From Flavobacterium sp. UBA7665 (GTDB taxonomy: Bacteria > Bacteroidota > Bacteroidia > Flavobacteriales > Flavobacteriaceae), in contig DLHP01000042.1 in NCBI GenBank assembly GCA_002483285.1, positions 1 to 60,910 on the forward strand: DNA of 60,910 nucleotides, in the 5' to 3' direction. Of this stretch, positions 25,306-33,224 are shown piece by piece (position 1 is the first letter of the stretch; the number at the start of each line of letters is the position of its first letter). The notes beneath the pieces were generated by a model. That model ran no database searches. It had not been told where the DNA came from and saw nothing but the letters and a program-made list of their open reading frames with translations. The translations under genes and the position numbers were made by a program.

Positions 25306-26019
25306 TTATAAAGTTCTGAGGAAACTCAAATCGCTACCCGTTTCCAATTCCTCAGCTTCACTATTCGCACGGAACAACCTGGCCTTGAGTGCGCCTTTGA
25401 GCGTAATTTTGTCGCCTTTGACCTCGAGCCAACTGCCTTCGCGCAAACCCAAAACCGGTACATTGTTGAACTGGTGGAATTCGGCAATCCTGGTTTCGCG
25501 TGTTTCACCCATATGTTTGGATTGTAAATCGGCATCAAGGTAATGCGGGTTCAGGTTAAAAGGAATCATGCCCAATGTCTGGAAACTCGGCGGGTAAATG
25601 ATGGGCATGTCATTGGTGGTTTGCATGGTGAGCCCGGTGATATTGCTTCCGGCGCTGGTGCCAAGGTACGGCGTTCCATTTTTGAGGACTTCGGCCAAAA
25701 CGTCCATCACCTTATTTTTGTACAACTGGTACACGAGCAGGAAGGTGTTGCCGCCACCGGTAAAAATGCCTTGCGCCGAACGGATCGCATCGGTGGCAGA
25801 TTCAAACTCGTGCAGCCCTTTTACGTTGAGGTTTATGCTCGCGAAAGCCTCGCGGACTTTTTCGGTGTAGGCCTCATGCGATATCCCTCCAGGCCTTGCA
25901 TAAGGAATAAATACTATGGTTTCGCAATTTTTAAAATGGCTCGCCAGTTCGGGTAAAAGGTATTCCAGATAACCGCTGCCGTGTAAAGTGGAGGTGCTCG
26001 CAATGAGGAGATTTTTCAT
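25306..26019 (-). CDS. pepE: Dipeptidase E (peptidase S51)
   Basis: 237 residues. Cytoplasmic serine peptidase that splits Asp-X dipeptides. The nucleophile elbow is GTSAGSNI (near residue 122), preceded by GIFTGGGNTFLL; FNLNPHYLDAD contains the expected catalytic histidine. The end fits family length. Cyanophycinase belongs to the same family but is longer. It is monocistronic, with repeat-rich DNA behind it. Confidence 0.93.
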   Translation of the reverse strand: MKNLLIASTSTLHGSGYLEYLLPELASHFKNCETIVFIPYARPGGISHEAYTEKVREAFASINLNVKGLHEFESATDAIRSAQGIFTGGGNTFLLVYQLYKNKVMDVLAEVLKNGTPYLGTSAGSNITGLTMQTTNDMPIIYPPSFQTLGMIPFNLNPHYLDADLQSKHMGETRETRIAEFHQFNNVPVLGLREGSWLEVKGDKITLKGALKARLFRANSEAEELETGSDLSFLRTL

Positions 26020-26172
26020 AGAAGGAGGTTGGTTCGTCGTTGCGGTAAAGATAAAAAATACTTGCCTTTACGCGTTGGGCCTATCGTGTTTAAATTAACA
26101 TTTAATTATCAGGCTGTTGGCAATTTATTGGCAGGCACCGCTTTTATATTTACCCTCGTTTAAACCAAACCA

Positions 26173-26922
26173 ATGAACAAAATTCTGCTGGCATTCGTGT
26201 TGTTTAGCATTTTCCCCAATGCTTCTATTGCGCAAACTACGCGCAAGATCATCAAAGGCAAAGTCATTGCCGACGCCAATGATATCGATGGTATTTATGT
26301 GATCAACCTCAAAACCCAGGATGCCGCGATTACCCAGAAAGGCGGCTATTTTTCTATATCGGTTGGCATTGGCGATACGTTGATGCTGTCGTCTATCCAG
26401 TTCAAGGCTTTGCGATATGAAGTCAAAGAATCCGATATGGCCAATACCGATTTGCTTTTCCTGAAAATGATTCCCATTATGAACCAACTCAATGAAGTGA
26501 TGGTTTACCAATACAAAAACATCAACGCCGAAGCGCTCGGAATTATCCCGATGGGCCGAAAAAGTTACACACCTGCCGAGCGCAAACTCAAAGCAGCTAC
26601 AGGTTGGAGTGGGCAAAGTGGCGGCGTATCGATAGACCCGTTGTTTAATATTTTTTCAGGCCGTACGGCGATGCTCAAAAAGGAGCTTGTGGTAGAAGGG
26701 AAAGAAAAGATGTTGGAGCAAATGTCCTATTTGTTCGAGCCCGAATATTTCACGCACAAACTCAAAATCCCTCAAGAATATGTCAAGGGATTCCAGTATT
26801 ATTTGGCCGAAAACAATAGATTTGCAGCGGCAATCAAAGCTAAAAATAAAACGCTGGCTACTTTTCTCATGGGAGAATACGCGGTCAAATATTTAGAGAT
26901 TATCGCAAGTGAAAACAAATAG
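26173..26922 (+). CDS. Secreted carboxypeptidase-regulatory-like protein (paralogue 1)
   Basis: 249 residues. A signal peptide (about 1-20, ending ASIAQ) is followed by a CarboxypepD_reg-like domain (about 25-105, with KGKVIADANDIDGIYVINL). The C-terminal half carries MGRKSYTPAERKLKAATG, then FSGRTAMLKKEL, also present in the next gene. No enzymatic motif. Envelope location is inferred. It overlaps paralogue 2 by 14 bp, so the pair arose by tandem duplication and is co-translated. Confidence 0.82.
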   Translation: MNKILLAFVLFSIFPNASIAQTTRKIIKGKVIADANDIDGIYVINLKTQDAAITQKGGYFSISVGIGDTLMLSSIQFKALRYEVKESDMANTDLLFLKMIPIMNQLNEVMVYQYKNINAEALGIIPMGRKSYTPAERKLKAATGWSGQSGGVSIDPLFNIFSGRTAMLKKELVVEGKEKMLEQMSYLFEPEYFTHKLKIPQEYVKGFQYYLAENNRFAAAIKAKNKTLATFLMGEYAVKYLEIIASENK

Positions 26923-27646
26923 CATTCTATTTTTTTTGATGGTGTTGTGTGTGCAGCTGGTTTCGGGACAATCATCCGGGAAGATGGTTACGGCCAAAAT
27001 CGTTGCTGATTCATCTGCCATCGACAAGGTAAACGTACTCAACCTACGCGATTACAAGACTGCCATTACCAATAAAGAAGGCGTCTTCACGATGTTGCTT
27101 CGCGAAGGCGATGTACTCGTGATTACCGCCGTGAACCTTGAAACAAGGCGAAAAATCATTTCTGCCGATGACCTCACACAGGAAATCCTGCTCATCAAGG
27201 CCAGCACCAAAATGACCCAGCTCAATGAGGTCGATGTCAACGCGCATCCCGAAATCAATTCAGAACAAATGGGCATCACCCAAAAAGGACAGAAACGGTA
27301 TACGCCTGCCGAGCGCAAACTCCGAACAGCCACTACCGGACTGTTAGACCCGCTGCTCAATAAAATGTCTGGACGCACCGCACAGCTCAAAAAAGAAGTT
27401 CAGATAGAGCGCAACGAGCGATTGCTCATCAAGCTCGATGGCTGGTTTGAGGACAAATACTATACACAAACCTTGAAAATCCCAGAAGACTACATACAGG
27501 GTTTTCAGTATTACATTATTGAGGACGAGGATTTTGCGCGCGCACTCAACGACAAAAATAAAACCTTGACGATGTTCTACGTCAAAAGACTTGCGGTGGA
27601 GTACAACGACCTGATTGCTACGCCAGAGCCGGTCAAAACCGAGTGA
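26909..27646 (+). CDS. Secreted carboxypeptidase-regulatory-like protein (paralogue 2)
   Basis: 245 residues. Signal peptide about 1-20 (ending VSGQ). Same order as paralogue 1: a regulatory-like domain (TAKIVADSSAIDKVNVLNL), then KGQKRYTPAERKLRTAT, MSGRTAQLKKEV and LKIPEDYIQGFQYYI. Identity to paralogue 1 is clear along the whole length but moderate, so the duplication is not recent. The 14-bp overlap with the gene before suggests coupled translation. Role unknown. Confidence 0.82.
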   Translation: MKTNSILFFLMVLCVQLVSGQSSGKMVTAKIVADSSAIDKVNVLNLRDYKTAITNKEGVFTMLLREGDVLVITAVNLETRRKIISADDLTQEILLIKASTKMTQLNEVDVNAHPEINSEQMGITQKGQKRYTPAERKLRTATTGLLDPLLNKMSGRTAQLKKEVQIERNERLLIKLDGWFEDKYYTQTLKIPEDYIQGFQYYIIEDEDFARALNDKNKTLTMFYVKRLAVEYNDLIATPEPVKTE

Positions 27647-27665
27647 GGCTTAAAATATGGTTAAT

Positions 27666-27699
27666 TTGGGAATTTGAACTTCAAAAACGCATAACTTTG
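27666..27699 (+). promoter_or_regulatory. Promoter of tatA (TTG-N23-TAACTTTG)
   Basis: TTG at 27666-27668 and TAACTTTG at 27692-27699 are 23 bp apart, at the upper limit of the flavobacterial spacing. The tatA ATG follows 17 bp later. Confidence 0.55.
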
Positions 27700-27716
27700 C
27701 TAAAAAATAAGAAAAT

Positions 27717-28061
27717 ATGTTTGGTATTGGCGGCGGCGAATTGGTCTTCATCCTCTTTATAGTTTTGATGTTGTTCGGATCGGACAAAATCCCCGAAATC
27801 GCGCGCACCATGGGCAAAGCGATGGCGCAACTTAAAAACGCCACCAACGACATCAAAAGCGAAATCCAGAAAGGTGCCGATGCCAATGGGCTTACCGATA
27901 CTTTTAAAGACATCCACGGCAATTTCACCGATGTCTCGCAAAACATCCAAGCCGAAATCAGCAAAGCCAAAGACAATATCGCCAACCAAGTGACGTCAAA
28001 AACCGATGGTGTCCAGGAAGAAATCGACGAAATTACCGGCCCAATCAAAAGACAGAACTAG
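27717..28061 (+). CDS. tatA: Twin-arginine translocase subunit TatA/TatE
   Basis: 114 residues. Pore-forming subunit for export of folded Tat substrates across the inner membrane. It has the TatA form: a short N-terminal helix (GGGELVFILFIVLMLFG), then SDKIPEIARTMGKAM amphipathic helix, then a long hydrophilic tail. The tail is longer than in many TatA proteins and helical. TatC is not in the window. The PAP2 gene follows without a gap. Confidence 0.9.
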   Translation: MFGIGGGELVFILFIVLMLFGSDKIPEIARTMGKAMAQLKNATNDIKSEIQKGADANGLTDTFKDIHGNFTDVSQNIQAEISKAKDNIANQVTSKTDGVQEEIDEITGPIKRQN

Positions 28062-28625
28062 ATGCTCGAGAAACTGCTTGAATTGGATCACGACGTCTTT
28101 ACATTCCTCAACAGTTTGGGTTCAGAACAATATGACCCATTTTGGCTGTACATTACCCAACAAATCCACTGGATTCCTTTTTTCCTGTTACTCTTTTTTC
28201 TGATTTATAAAAAAATCGGCGGCAAGCAAACCCTTTACCTGCTCTTTTTTGTCGCCCTTTTAATAGCCTTTACAGACCAGCTCACCAACGTATTCAAGAA
28301 CGGTTTTGAGCGGTTGCGCCCTTGTAACGATCCAAATCTCGAGGCTACGATTCGAAAGGTTTTGATTCGCGATTCGTTCAGTTTCTTTTCCGGGCACGCC
28401 TCCAATACCGCCGCAGTGGCGACCTTGCTATTCCTGGTCATGAAAAAACACTACAAGTATTTTTGGTTGATTTTCCTATGGCCGCTCGTTTTTGCCTACA
28501 GCCGAATTTACTTGGGCTTGCATTTTCCGTCCGACATCCTTTTTGGGTATATGATGGGCGCAATCACCGGATTCGGCTGTTATAAATTGTACCGATTGGC
28601 GCAGCAGAAGTATTTTTCGATTTGA
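28062..28625 (+). CDS. PAP2-family membrane phosphatase
   Basis: 187 residues, five or six membrane helices. The three PAP2 signature parts are all present: KNGFERLRPC, then FFSGHASN, then SRIYLGLHFPSDILFGY. It removes phosphate from a lipid phosphate or diphosphate at the periplasmic face; undecaprenyl pyrophosphate or phosphatidic acid are the likely kinds. It follows tatA directly, so it is probably co-transcribed. Copy C of the structured element lies 10 bp after the stop. Confidence 0.92.
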   Translation: MLEKLLELDHDVFTFLNSLGSEQYDPFWLYITQQIHWIPFFLLLFFLIYKKIGGKQTLYLLFFVALLIAFTDQLTNVFKNGFERLRPCNDPNLEATIRKVLIRDSFSFFSGHASNTAAVATLLFLVMKKHYKYFWLIFLWPLVFAYSRIYLGLHFPSDILFGYMMGAITGFGCYKLYRLAQQKYFSI

Positions 28626-28634
28626 TTTTTTGGG

Positions 28635-28709
28635 AGCTAATTCCTGCTGTCCGCTCTATCTTTTCCTTGCTAAAGAAGCAAGAAAAAGGATGCCGCTACC
28701 ATCAGGGCT
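28635..28709 (+). repeat. Structured intergenic element, copy C (short form)
   Basis: 75 bp. Outer stem AGC/GCT and CCTG (28643-28646) with CAGG (28703-28706); variable pair T28645-A28704, the compensated version of C-G in copies A and B. Inner stem CTTGCT/AGCAAG around AAAG. It lies between convergent genes. Confidence 0.9.
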
Positions 28710-28755
28710 AGGGCAGTCGCGCCCACTTCAACATTCGTCGTTTGTTAATCATCGG

Positions 28756-28795
28756 TTCGTTGTTCAAAACTAAAGGTTGAATGTCGAACAACGAA
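28756..28795. repeat. Inverted repeat between PAP2 and O-methyltransferase genes
   Basis: TTCGTTGTTC (28756-28765) and GAACAACGAA (28786-28795) are exact reverse complements around a 20-nt loop. An upstream CAACATTCGTCGTT can compete for the same right arm. There is no T run, so it is not a normal terminator. Confidence 0.6.
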
Positions 28796-28799
28796 TATT

Positions 28800-28828
28800 G
28801 ACCCTAGCGCGAGCGAACTGGCGAAGCA
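28800..28828 (+). repeat. Phrase family 2, copy before the O-methyltransferase stop
   Basis: GACCCTAGCGCGAGCG then AACTGGCGAAGCAA. It ends 10 bp from the stop codon of the convergent O-methyltransferase gene. Confidence 0.65.
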
Positions 28829-28837
28829 ATTTTGAAG

Positions 28838-29479
28838 TTAAAGCACGCGACTCACCGTCAATCCGTCGCGAATCGGCAAGAGCACCGTTTCTACGCGCGG
28901 ATCATTTCTCAAGCGTTCATTGTATTCTAAAAGCACTTTTGTGCTGATGTCATTGGGTTGTAAAGGCTCGAGTACTTTTCCGCTCCAAAGCACATTGTCA
29001 GACAGGATAATTCCGCCTTTGTTCATTTTGGGAACCATCAATTCAAAATAGTTGAGGTAGTTTTCCTTGTCGGCATCAATGAACACCAAATCGAATTTCA
29101 AATCTAAAGTTGGAATCACGTCTACCGCTTCTCCCAAATGCTGGAAAATCTGGCTTCCCCAAGGTGAACGGTCAAAGTATTTGCGCTGGAAATCCACGAG
29201 TTCTTCCTTAATGTCAATGGTGTGCAACTCGCCGCTTTCCTGCATGCCTTCGCAGAGACACAAAGCTGCGTAACCCGTGTAAGTCCCAATTTCCAGGATG
29301 TTCACAGGACGAATCAACTTTGACAACATGCTCAAAACCCGACCCTGGAAATGGCCGCTGAGCATGCGTGGCAACAAAACTTTCTGGTAGGTTTCCTTGT
29401 TCAATGCGGCGAGCAATTCGGGTTCTTTCTGCGAGTGTTGCTCAATATAATCCTCAAGTTCGGGCGAAATGAAGTGCAT
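28838..29479 (-). CDS. SAM-dependent O-methyltransferase (family 3 type)
   Basis: 213 residues from the ATG at 29479; an 11-codon extension is open but passes the -7 region. A class I methyltransferase fold: motif I ILEIGTYTGYAALCLCEG (near residue 62), then LHTIDIKEELV, then FDLVFIDADKENYLNYFE with the metal-site aspartate, and ILSDNVLWSGKVL. This matches catechol/caffeoyl-CoA O-methyltransferase relatives (TrmR-like proteins are also in this group, so a tRNA substrate is possible). Divergent from rlmN. Confidence 0.88.
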   Translation of the reverse strand: MHFISPELEDYIEQHSQKEPELLAALNKETYQKVLLPRMLSGHFQGRVLSMLSKLIRPVNILEIGTYTGYAALCLCEGMQESGELHTIDIKEELVDFQRKYFDRSPWGSQIFQHLGEAVDVIPTLDLKFDLVFIDADKENYLNYFELMVPKMNKGGIILSDNVLWSGKVLEPLQPNDISTKVLLEYNERLRNDPRVETVLLPIRDGLTVSRVL

Positions 29480-29531
29480 GTGGCTTTGTTTTAGATTTGC
29501 CAAAGTTATCAATTATCCCGCAAATAGTGCT

Positions 29532-29539
29532 TAAATTTG
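29532..29539 (+). promoter_or_regulatory. -7 box for rlmN, very close to the start codon
   Basis: TAAATTTG is an exact TAnnTTTG match; the rlmN ATG follows after only 4 bp. If used, the transcript would begin at or beside the ATG, giving a leaderless message. Confidence 0.5.
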
Positions 29540-29543
29540 CGCC

Positions 29544-30587
29544 ATGGAAATCGACAAGCAAGACATCCGCGCCTTATCACAAGAGCAGTTGCGCGCATTT
29601 TTCGTCAGCAATGGCGACAAGGCATTTCGCGGCAACCAGGTTTACGAATGGCTGTGGAGCAAAAACGCGCACCGTTTTGAGGATATGACCAATGTTTCTA
29701 AAGAAACGCGCACCATGCTCGAAGCCCATTTTGTGATCAACCACATCCAGGTAGATACCATGCAGCGCTCGAGCGATGGCACCGTAAAAAACGCGGTACG
29801 TTTGCACGATGGTCTTGTAGTAGAATCTGTCTTGATTCCCACCGAAACCCGCACCACTGCCTGTGTATCGAGCCAAGTGGGTTGTAGCCTCGATTGTAAC
29901 TTTTGCGCTACGGCAAGGCTCAAGCGCATGCGCAACCTCAATGCCGACGAGATTTACGACCAGGTCGCCGCCATCGACAGGGAAAGTCGATTGTACCACA
30001 ACCATCCGCTGTCGAATATCGTTTTCATGGGAATGGGCGAACCGCTCATGAATTACAACAATGTAATCAAGGCCATCGATATGATTACGTCGCCTACGGG
30101 TTTGGGTATGTCGCCCAAAAGAATTACGGTCTCTACTTCGGGGATTCCAAAAATGATTAAGAAGTTGGCCGATGATGAGGTGAAATTCAAACTAGCGGTG
30201 TCGCTACATTCGGCCATTGACAGCATCCGGTCAAGGATTATGCCGTTCAGCAGTAATTTCCCACTCGCCGATTTGCGCGAATCGCTTGAATATTGGTACC
30301 GCAAAACCGGAAGTAAGATCACTTATGAATATGTCGTCTGGAAAGACATCAACGACAACGCGGCATCTATCGATGCGCTCGTAAAATTCTGTAAATATGT
30401 CCCTTGTAAGGTCAACCTGATTGAATACAACCCAATTGACGACGGTGAATTCCAACAGGCTTCAGAAGCGTCAATCAATGCCTACATCAATGCGCTCGAA
30501 GCCAATGGCATTGTGGCCAAAGTACGCCGCAGTCGAGGCAAAGACATCGATGCCGCGTGTGGGCAACTTGCCAATAAAGAAGCATAA
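29544..30587 (+). CDS. rlmN: 23S rRNA (adenine-2503-C2)-methyltransferase
   Basis: 347 residues. Radical-SAM enzyme that methylates A2503 of 23S rRNA and A37 of some tRNAs. The iron-sulfur motif CSLDCNFC (CxxxCxxC, near residue 110) and the C-terminal catalytic cysteine in DAACGQL are present. GMGEPLMNY and SGIPKMIKKLA are RlmN hallmarks. Cfr (A2503-C8) is the resistance relative, but core-genome placement and sequence favour RlmN. It is followed by a bidirectional terminator shared with the convergent lipoprotein gene. Confidence 0.96.
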   Translation: MEIDKQDIRALSQEQLRAFFVSNGDKAFRGNQVYEWLWSKNAHRFEDMTNVSKETRTMLEAHFVINHIQVDTMQRSSDGTVKNAVRLHDGLVVESVLIPTETRTTACVSSQVGCSLDCNFCATARLKRMRNLNADEIYDQVAAIDRESRLYHNHPLSNIVFMGMGEPLMNYNNVIKAIDMITSPTGLGMSPKRITVSTSGIPKMIKKLADDEVKFKLAVSLHSAIDSIRSRIMPFSSNFPLADLRESLEYWYRKTGSKITYEYVVWKDINDNAASIDALVKFCKYVPCKVNLIEYNPIDDGEFQQASEASINAYINALEANGIVAKVRRSRGKDIDAACGQLANKEA

Positions 30588-30627
30588 AAAAATCCCGGAA
30601 GTATTAAATTTCCGGGATCTCTTTTTT
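30587..30627. terminator. Bidirectional terminator between rlmN and a lipoprotein gene
   Basis: ATCCCGGAA (30593-30601) pairs with TTCCGGGAT (30611-30619); A-rich DNA on the left and T-rich on the right give U runs for both strands. Confidence 0.88.
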
Positions 30628-30638
30628 ATTTCCAGTTT

Positions 30639-31457
30639 TTAAATACCCAAATCAATCGGGTAAATATTGCCATTGATGGTGAGTGTGGCCATGTCATCGC
30701 AGGCTCCATTGCCATAATCGAGGACGGCAGTTGCCGACGAATTGTTGCGTGTAAAAGAAATCGAACCGCTCATGATGTGCGGGCAATCCCAGTGTACGAT
30801 GAGTGGCGCAGCGATATTGGCGGTTTGGATGGTTCCGCTGGGGAAAGTGGTGACCCAACTTCCGGTGATTGAGAATTGGTTGTCTGATAAAATCAGGTTG
30901 CCGAAACCTGAAACGAAATCCCTCACACGTTGCCCAGTTCGTTGGTATACCGCGCCTTGAGGCGTTGTTACGGTGAGGTTCAAATCGATTACGGCTCTTG
31001 GATGTCCATTGACCATGGTTCTCACTACGGTACGGTTGCCTTCTACATGGCGGTCATTGTGGTAGAAATCTTCAAAACTGTAAGAAATTGTCCTCGTGGC
31101 TGCATCAAAATCATCCGAGAAAACGATAATGATTTTTCCACGTACCGAGTTTCCGTTGTAAAGCGTGCAATTGGTGGTGCCAAAATCAATGGTTCTCGTC
31201 CAGGTATTTCCTGAAATTGTGGTAGTCACTTCGGCACAACCGCTTAAAAAACTAGGTTGTCCGCCGCGCCCGGCAGTAGAAGTTGCGTCGGATTCTGATT
31301 CGGCAATAGCACTAACGTCGTCGGAGATGTTATCCATGTCGGCGTTGGCTTTAATTTCGGCAGCCGTTAAAGGGGTTGTAGCAGTGTTGTCGTCTTTATT
31401 GCAACCCACCGCCAAAAACAGTAAGGCCATCGCGCAAGCTAAAATTGGTGTTTTCAT
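30639..31457 (-). CDS. Lipoprotein of unknown function (paralogue 1)
   Basis: 272 residues. The lipobox LFLAVGC places the lipidated cysteine at residue 19, followed by NKDDN. The body is a beta-rich domain with CAEVTTTISGNTWTRTIDFG, then VRGKIIIVFSDDFDA, then SDNQFSITGSW, each matched in paralogue 2 at 32287. Predicted secreted and membrane-anchored. I know no name for it; flavobacteria carry many such proteins. The two paralogues are separated by one unrelated lipoprotein gene. Confidence 0.82.
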   Translation of the reverse strand: MKTPILACAMALLFLAVGCNKDDNTATTPLTAAEIKANADMDNISDDVSAIAESESDATSTAGRGGQPSFLSGCAEVTTTISGNTWTRTIDFGTTNCTLYNGNSVRGKIIIVFSDDFDAATRTISYSFEDFYHNDRHVEGNRTVVRTMVNGHPRAVIDLNLTVTTPQGAVYQRTGQRVRDFVSGFGNLILSDNQFSITGSWVTTFPSGTIQTANIAAPLIVHWDCPHIMSGSISFTRNNSSATAVLDYGNGACDDMATLTINGNIYPIDLGI

Positions 31458-31630
31458 AATCTCTAATTTTTTTAAGTTTTCCTTAAGACCAGATGGGTTG
31501 GTTAAAGTTTAAGCCGAGACTAAAATATTTTATTCGGTTACACACGTTAGGATTTATGGCAACTTGATTCGTGCCAGATATTTTCTACTACTATCGTTTC
31601 GCCGCTATGTCTGGTTGTGAACAAGATAGC

Positions 31631-31650
31631 AGAGTATTTTCGGCTACTCT
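31631..31650. repeat. Short hairpin AGAGTA-TACTCT
   Basis: AGAGTA (31631-31636) pairs exactly with TACTCT (31645-31650). The 274-bp gap 31458-31731 is otherwise without recognisable features. Confidence 0.4.
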
Positions 31651-31731
31651 GAATTAAGTTAAGGAAATAAGTATTTCCGGCGACATGAAAAAAGCAATTA
31701 GTCAAGGCGGCTGTTGTTTCAGTTCGGGTGT

Positions 31732-32181
31732 TTAGTCCATCATGTTTTTGTATCTCTGGAAACCTTCTGGGATGTCATTGGTAATTTCAATTTTATTTGA
31801 TGTAATGGTCGGTTTAACACTAATGACAGAAGTATTATTCTCAATCTTTACTGTATGAGCACTTTCAAAAACTTTGACATCTTTGTGCTGAACACGAATT
31901 TCATATGTATCCGGCATTAAAAAAAGTACTGCATATTGGTTTGCCTGCAATTGGCCCACGGCTTTTCCATTTATCCAAATATTAAGACGAGCAGTGTCAT
32001 CTATTTTATGATTTAAACCGGCAGCATTGTAAATTAAAATTTTTCCTTTTCCGTACTCATATAGCCTTGCGGTGTTTGAAAAAGTTCTAACTAAGTTATA
32101 TTCTGAAGGTAAAGGTTTTAGGTTACTACATCCAGCAAACAAGAAAGCAACAAATAGCATTTTAGTTAAATCTAGTTTCAT
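31732..32181 (-). CDS. Small lipoprotein, DUF2846-like
   Basis: 149 residues from the ATG at 32181; upstream codons are open but precede the signal peptide. The lipobox FLFAGC gives lipidated Cys18. The mature part has a beta domain with GKGKILIYNAAG, then LNIWINGKAVGQL, then QYAVLFLMPDTYEIRVQH, the shape of DUF2846-type domains (short PEGA-like repeats). It is more AT-rich than its neighbours by eye, which may mean later arrival. It separates the two paralogous lipoproteins. Confidence 0.72.
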   Translation of the reverse strand: MKLDLTKMLFVAFLFAGCSNLKPLPSEYNLVRTFSNTARLYEYGKGKILIYNAAGLNHKIDDTARLNIWINGKAVGQLQANQYAVLFLMPDTYEIRVQHKDVKVFESAHTVKIENNTSVISVKPTITSNKIEITNDIPEGFQRYKNMMD

Positions 32182-32286
32182 AGATAGTTGTTTATTCAAA
32201 ATGGATACAATGGACGTGAATTTGATAGAAACGGTCATTAACTAACCCGCTTTTCTATCAGCAGCGACAGGGTTGTACAAATTTAT

Positions 32287-33102
32287 TTACAGTCCAATCG
32301 CAGAAGGACTCCCGTTGATGTAAAGTGTAGCCTGGTTGTCACAAGATCCGTTGCCGTAATCCAGAAGCCCTGATCCAGAAGAATTGTCCCTCATGAATTT
32401 CATGGTGCCGCGTACGATATGTGCACAATCGCCCTGCACAACCAACGGAGAATTAATTGTAGAAATATGAACAATCCCGTTGGGGAAAGCCGTAATCCAG
32501 CTCCCGGTGATAGCGAATTGATTGTCAGACCAATCTAACGTGTCGTAACCCACGGTAAATTCGCGCAGACGTTGTCCTACTCGTCTAAATACGATGCCGT
32601 TGGGTGTGGTAATAGTCCAGTTTAAAGTCAGGGTGGCCATGGGATGACCATTAACAGTAGTTTTTCCTAAGTCACTGCCTCCTTGTACGAGCCGGTTGTT
32701 GTGGTAAAAGTTTTCAAAACGGTATTTGATCGCCCTTACGTCTGCCGTAAAGTCATCAGAAAAAGTAAGGATGATTTTGCCGCGTACGGTATTGGCGTTG
32801 GCCAGGGTGCAATCGGCGTTCCCAAAATCAATAACCCTGGTCCAGGTATTTCCCGAAATAGTTGTGGTTACTTGGGCACAATCGCCAAAAAAACCGGGTT
32901 GGCCCGTCTCGGTGGTAGTAACGGCCTCCGATTCGGCTTGTACCATAAAACTCACGTCATCGGCTATGTTGTCCAGGCCGTAGTTGGCAACGAGGTCCGT
33001 GAAATTCATGGGATAGTACCTCGAATCGTCGCGTTCTCCCTTGCTGCAGCCTGCAACAAACAATAAAAGTACTATTGCCAATGCTGTAATCGTTGTCTTC
33101 AT
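32287..33102 (-). CDS. Lipoprotein of unknown function (paralogue 2)
   Basis: 271 residues. Lipobox LLFVAGC with Cys19. Mature sequence parallels paralogue 1 from CAQVTTTISGNTWTRVIDFG through VRGKIILTFSDDF, YRFENFYHNNRLVQG, SDNQFAITGSWITAFPNGIV to LLDYGNGSCDNQATLYING. The N-terminal 60 residues diverge most. The conserved cysteines of the mature part (in DCAQV, DCTL, DCAH, SCDN) also occur in paralogue 1, suggesting disulfides or metal binding. Function unknown. Confidence 0.82.
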   Translation of the reverse strand: MKTTITALAIVLLLFVAGCSKGERDDSRYYPMNFTDLVANYGLDNIADDVSFMVQAESEAVTTTETGQPGFFGDCAQVTTTISGNTWTRVIDFGNADCTLANANTVRGKIILTFSDDFTADVRAIKYRFENFYHNNRLVQGGSDLGKTTVNGHPMATLTLNWTITTPNGIVFRRVGQRLREFTVGYDTLDWSDNQFAITGSWITAFPNGIVHISTINSPLVVQGDCAHIVRGTMKFMRDNSSGSGLLDYGNGSCDNQATLYINGSPSAIGL

Positions 33103-33210
33103 AGCCTTGAGTTTTGGTTTTTGCCCCGCCTTAACACAAAGCGTGAAAGTAGCGGCGGCGTTAAAAATACAAAATTTAGTACCCGAAAGTATAAAATAAA
33201 ACTTAATAAG

Positions 33211-33218
33211 TATCTTTG
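33211..33218 (+). promoter_or_regulatory. -7 box touching the polyprenyl synthase start
   Basis: TATCTTTG, with the ATG at 33225 only 6 bp after it. A start site at normal distance would leave almost no leader. Confidence 0.5.
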
Positions 33219-33224
33219 GAAACG

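Noticed and set aside
29544..30587. Cfr resistance methyltransferase
   Set aside because: Length and motifs fit the housekeeping RlmN; no mobile or resistance context.
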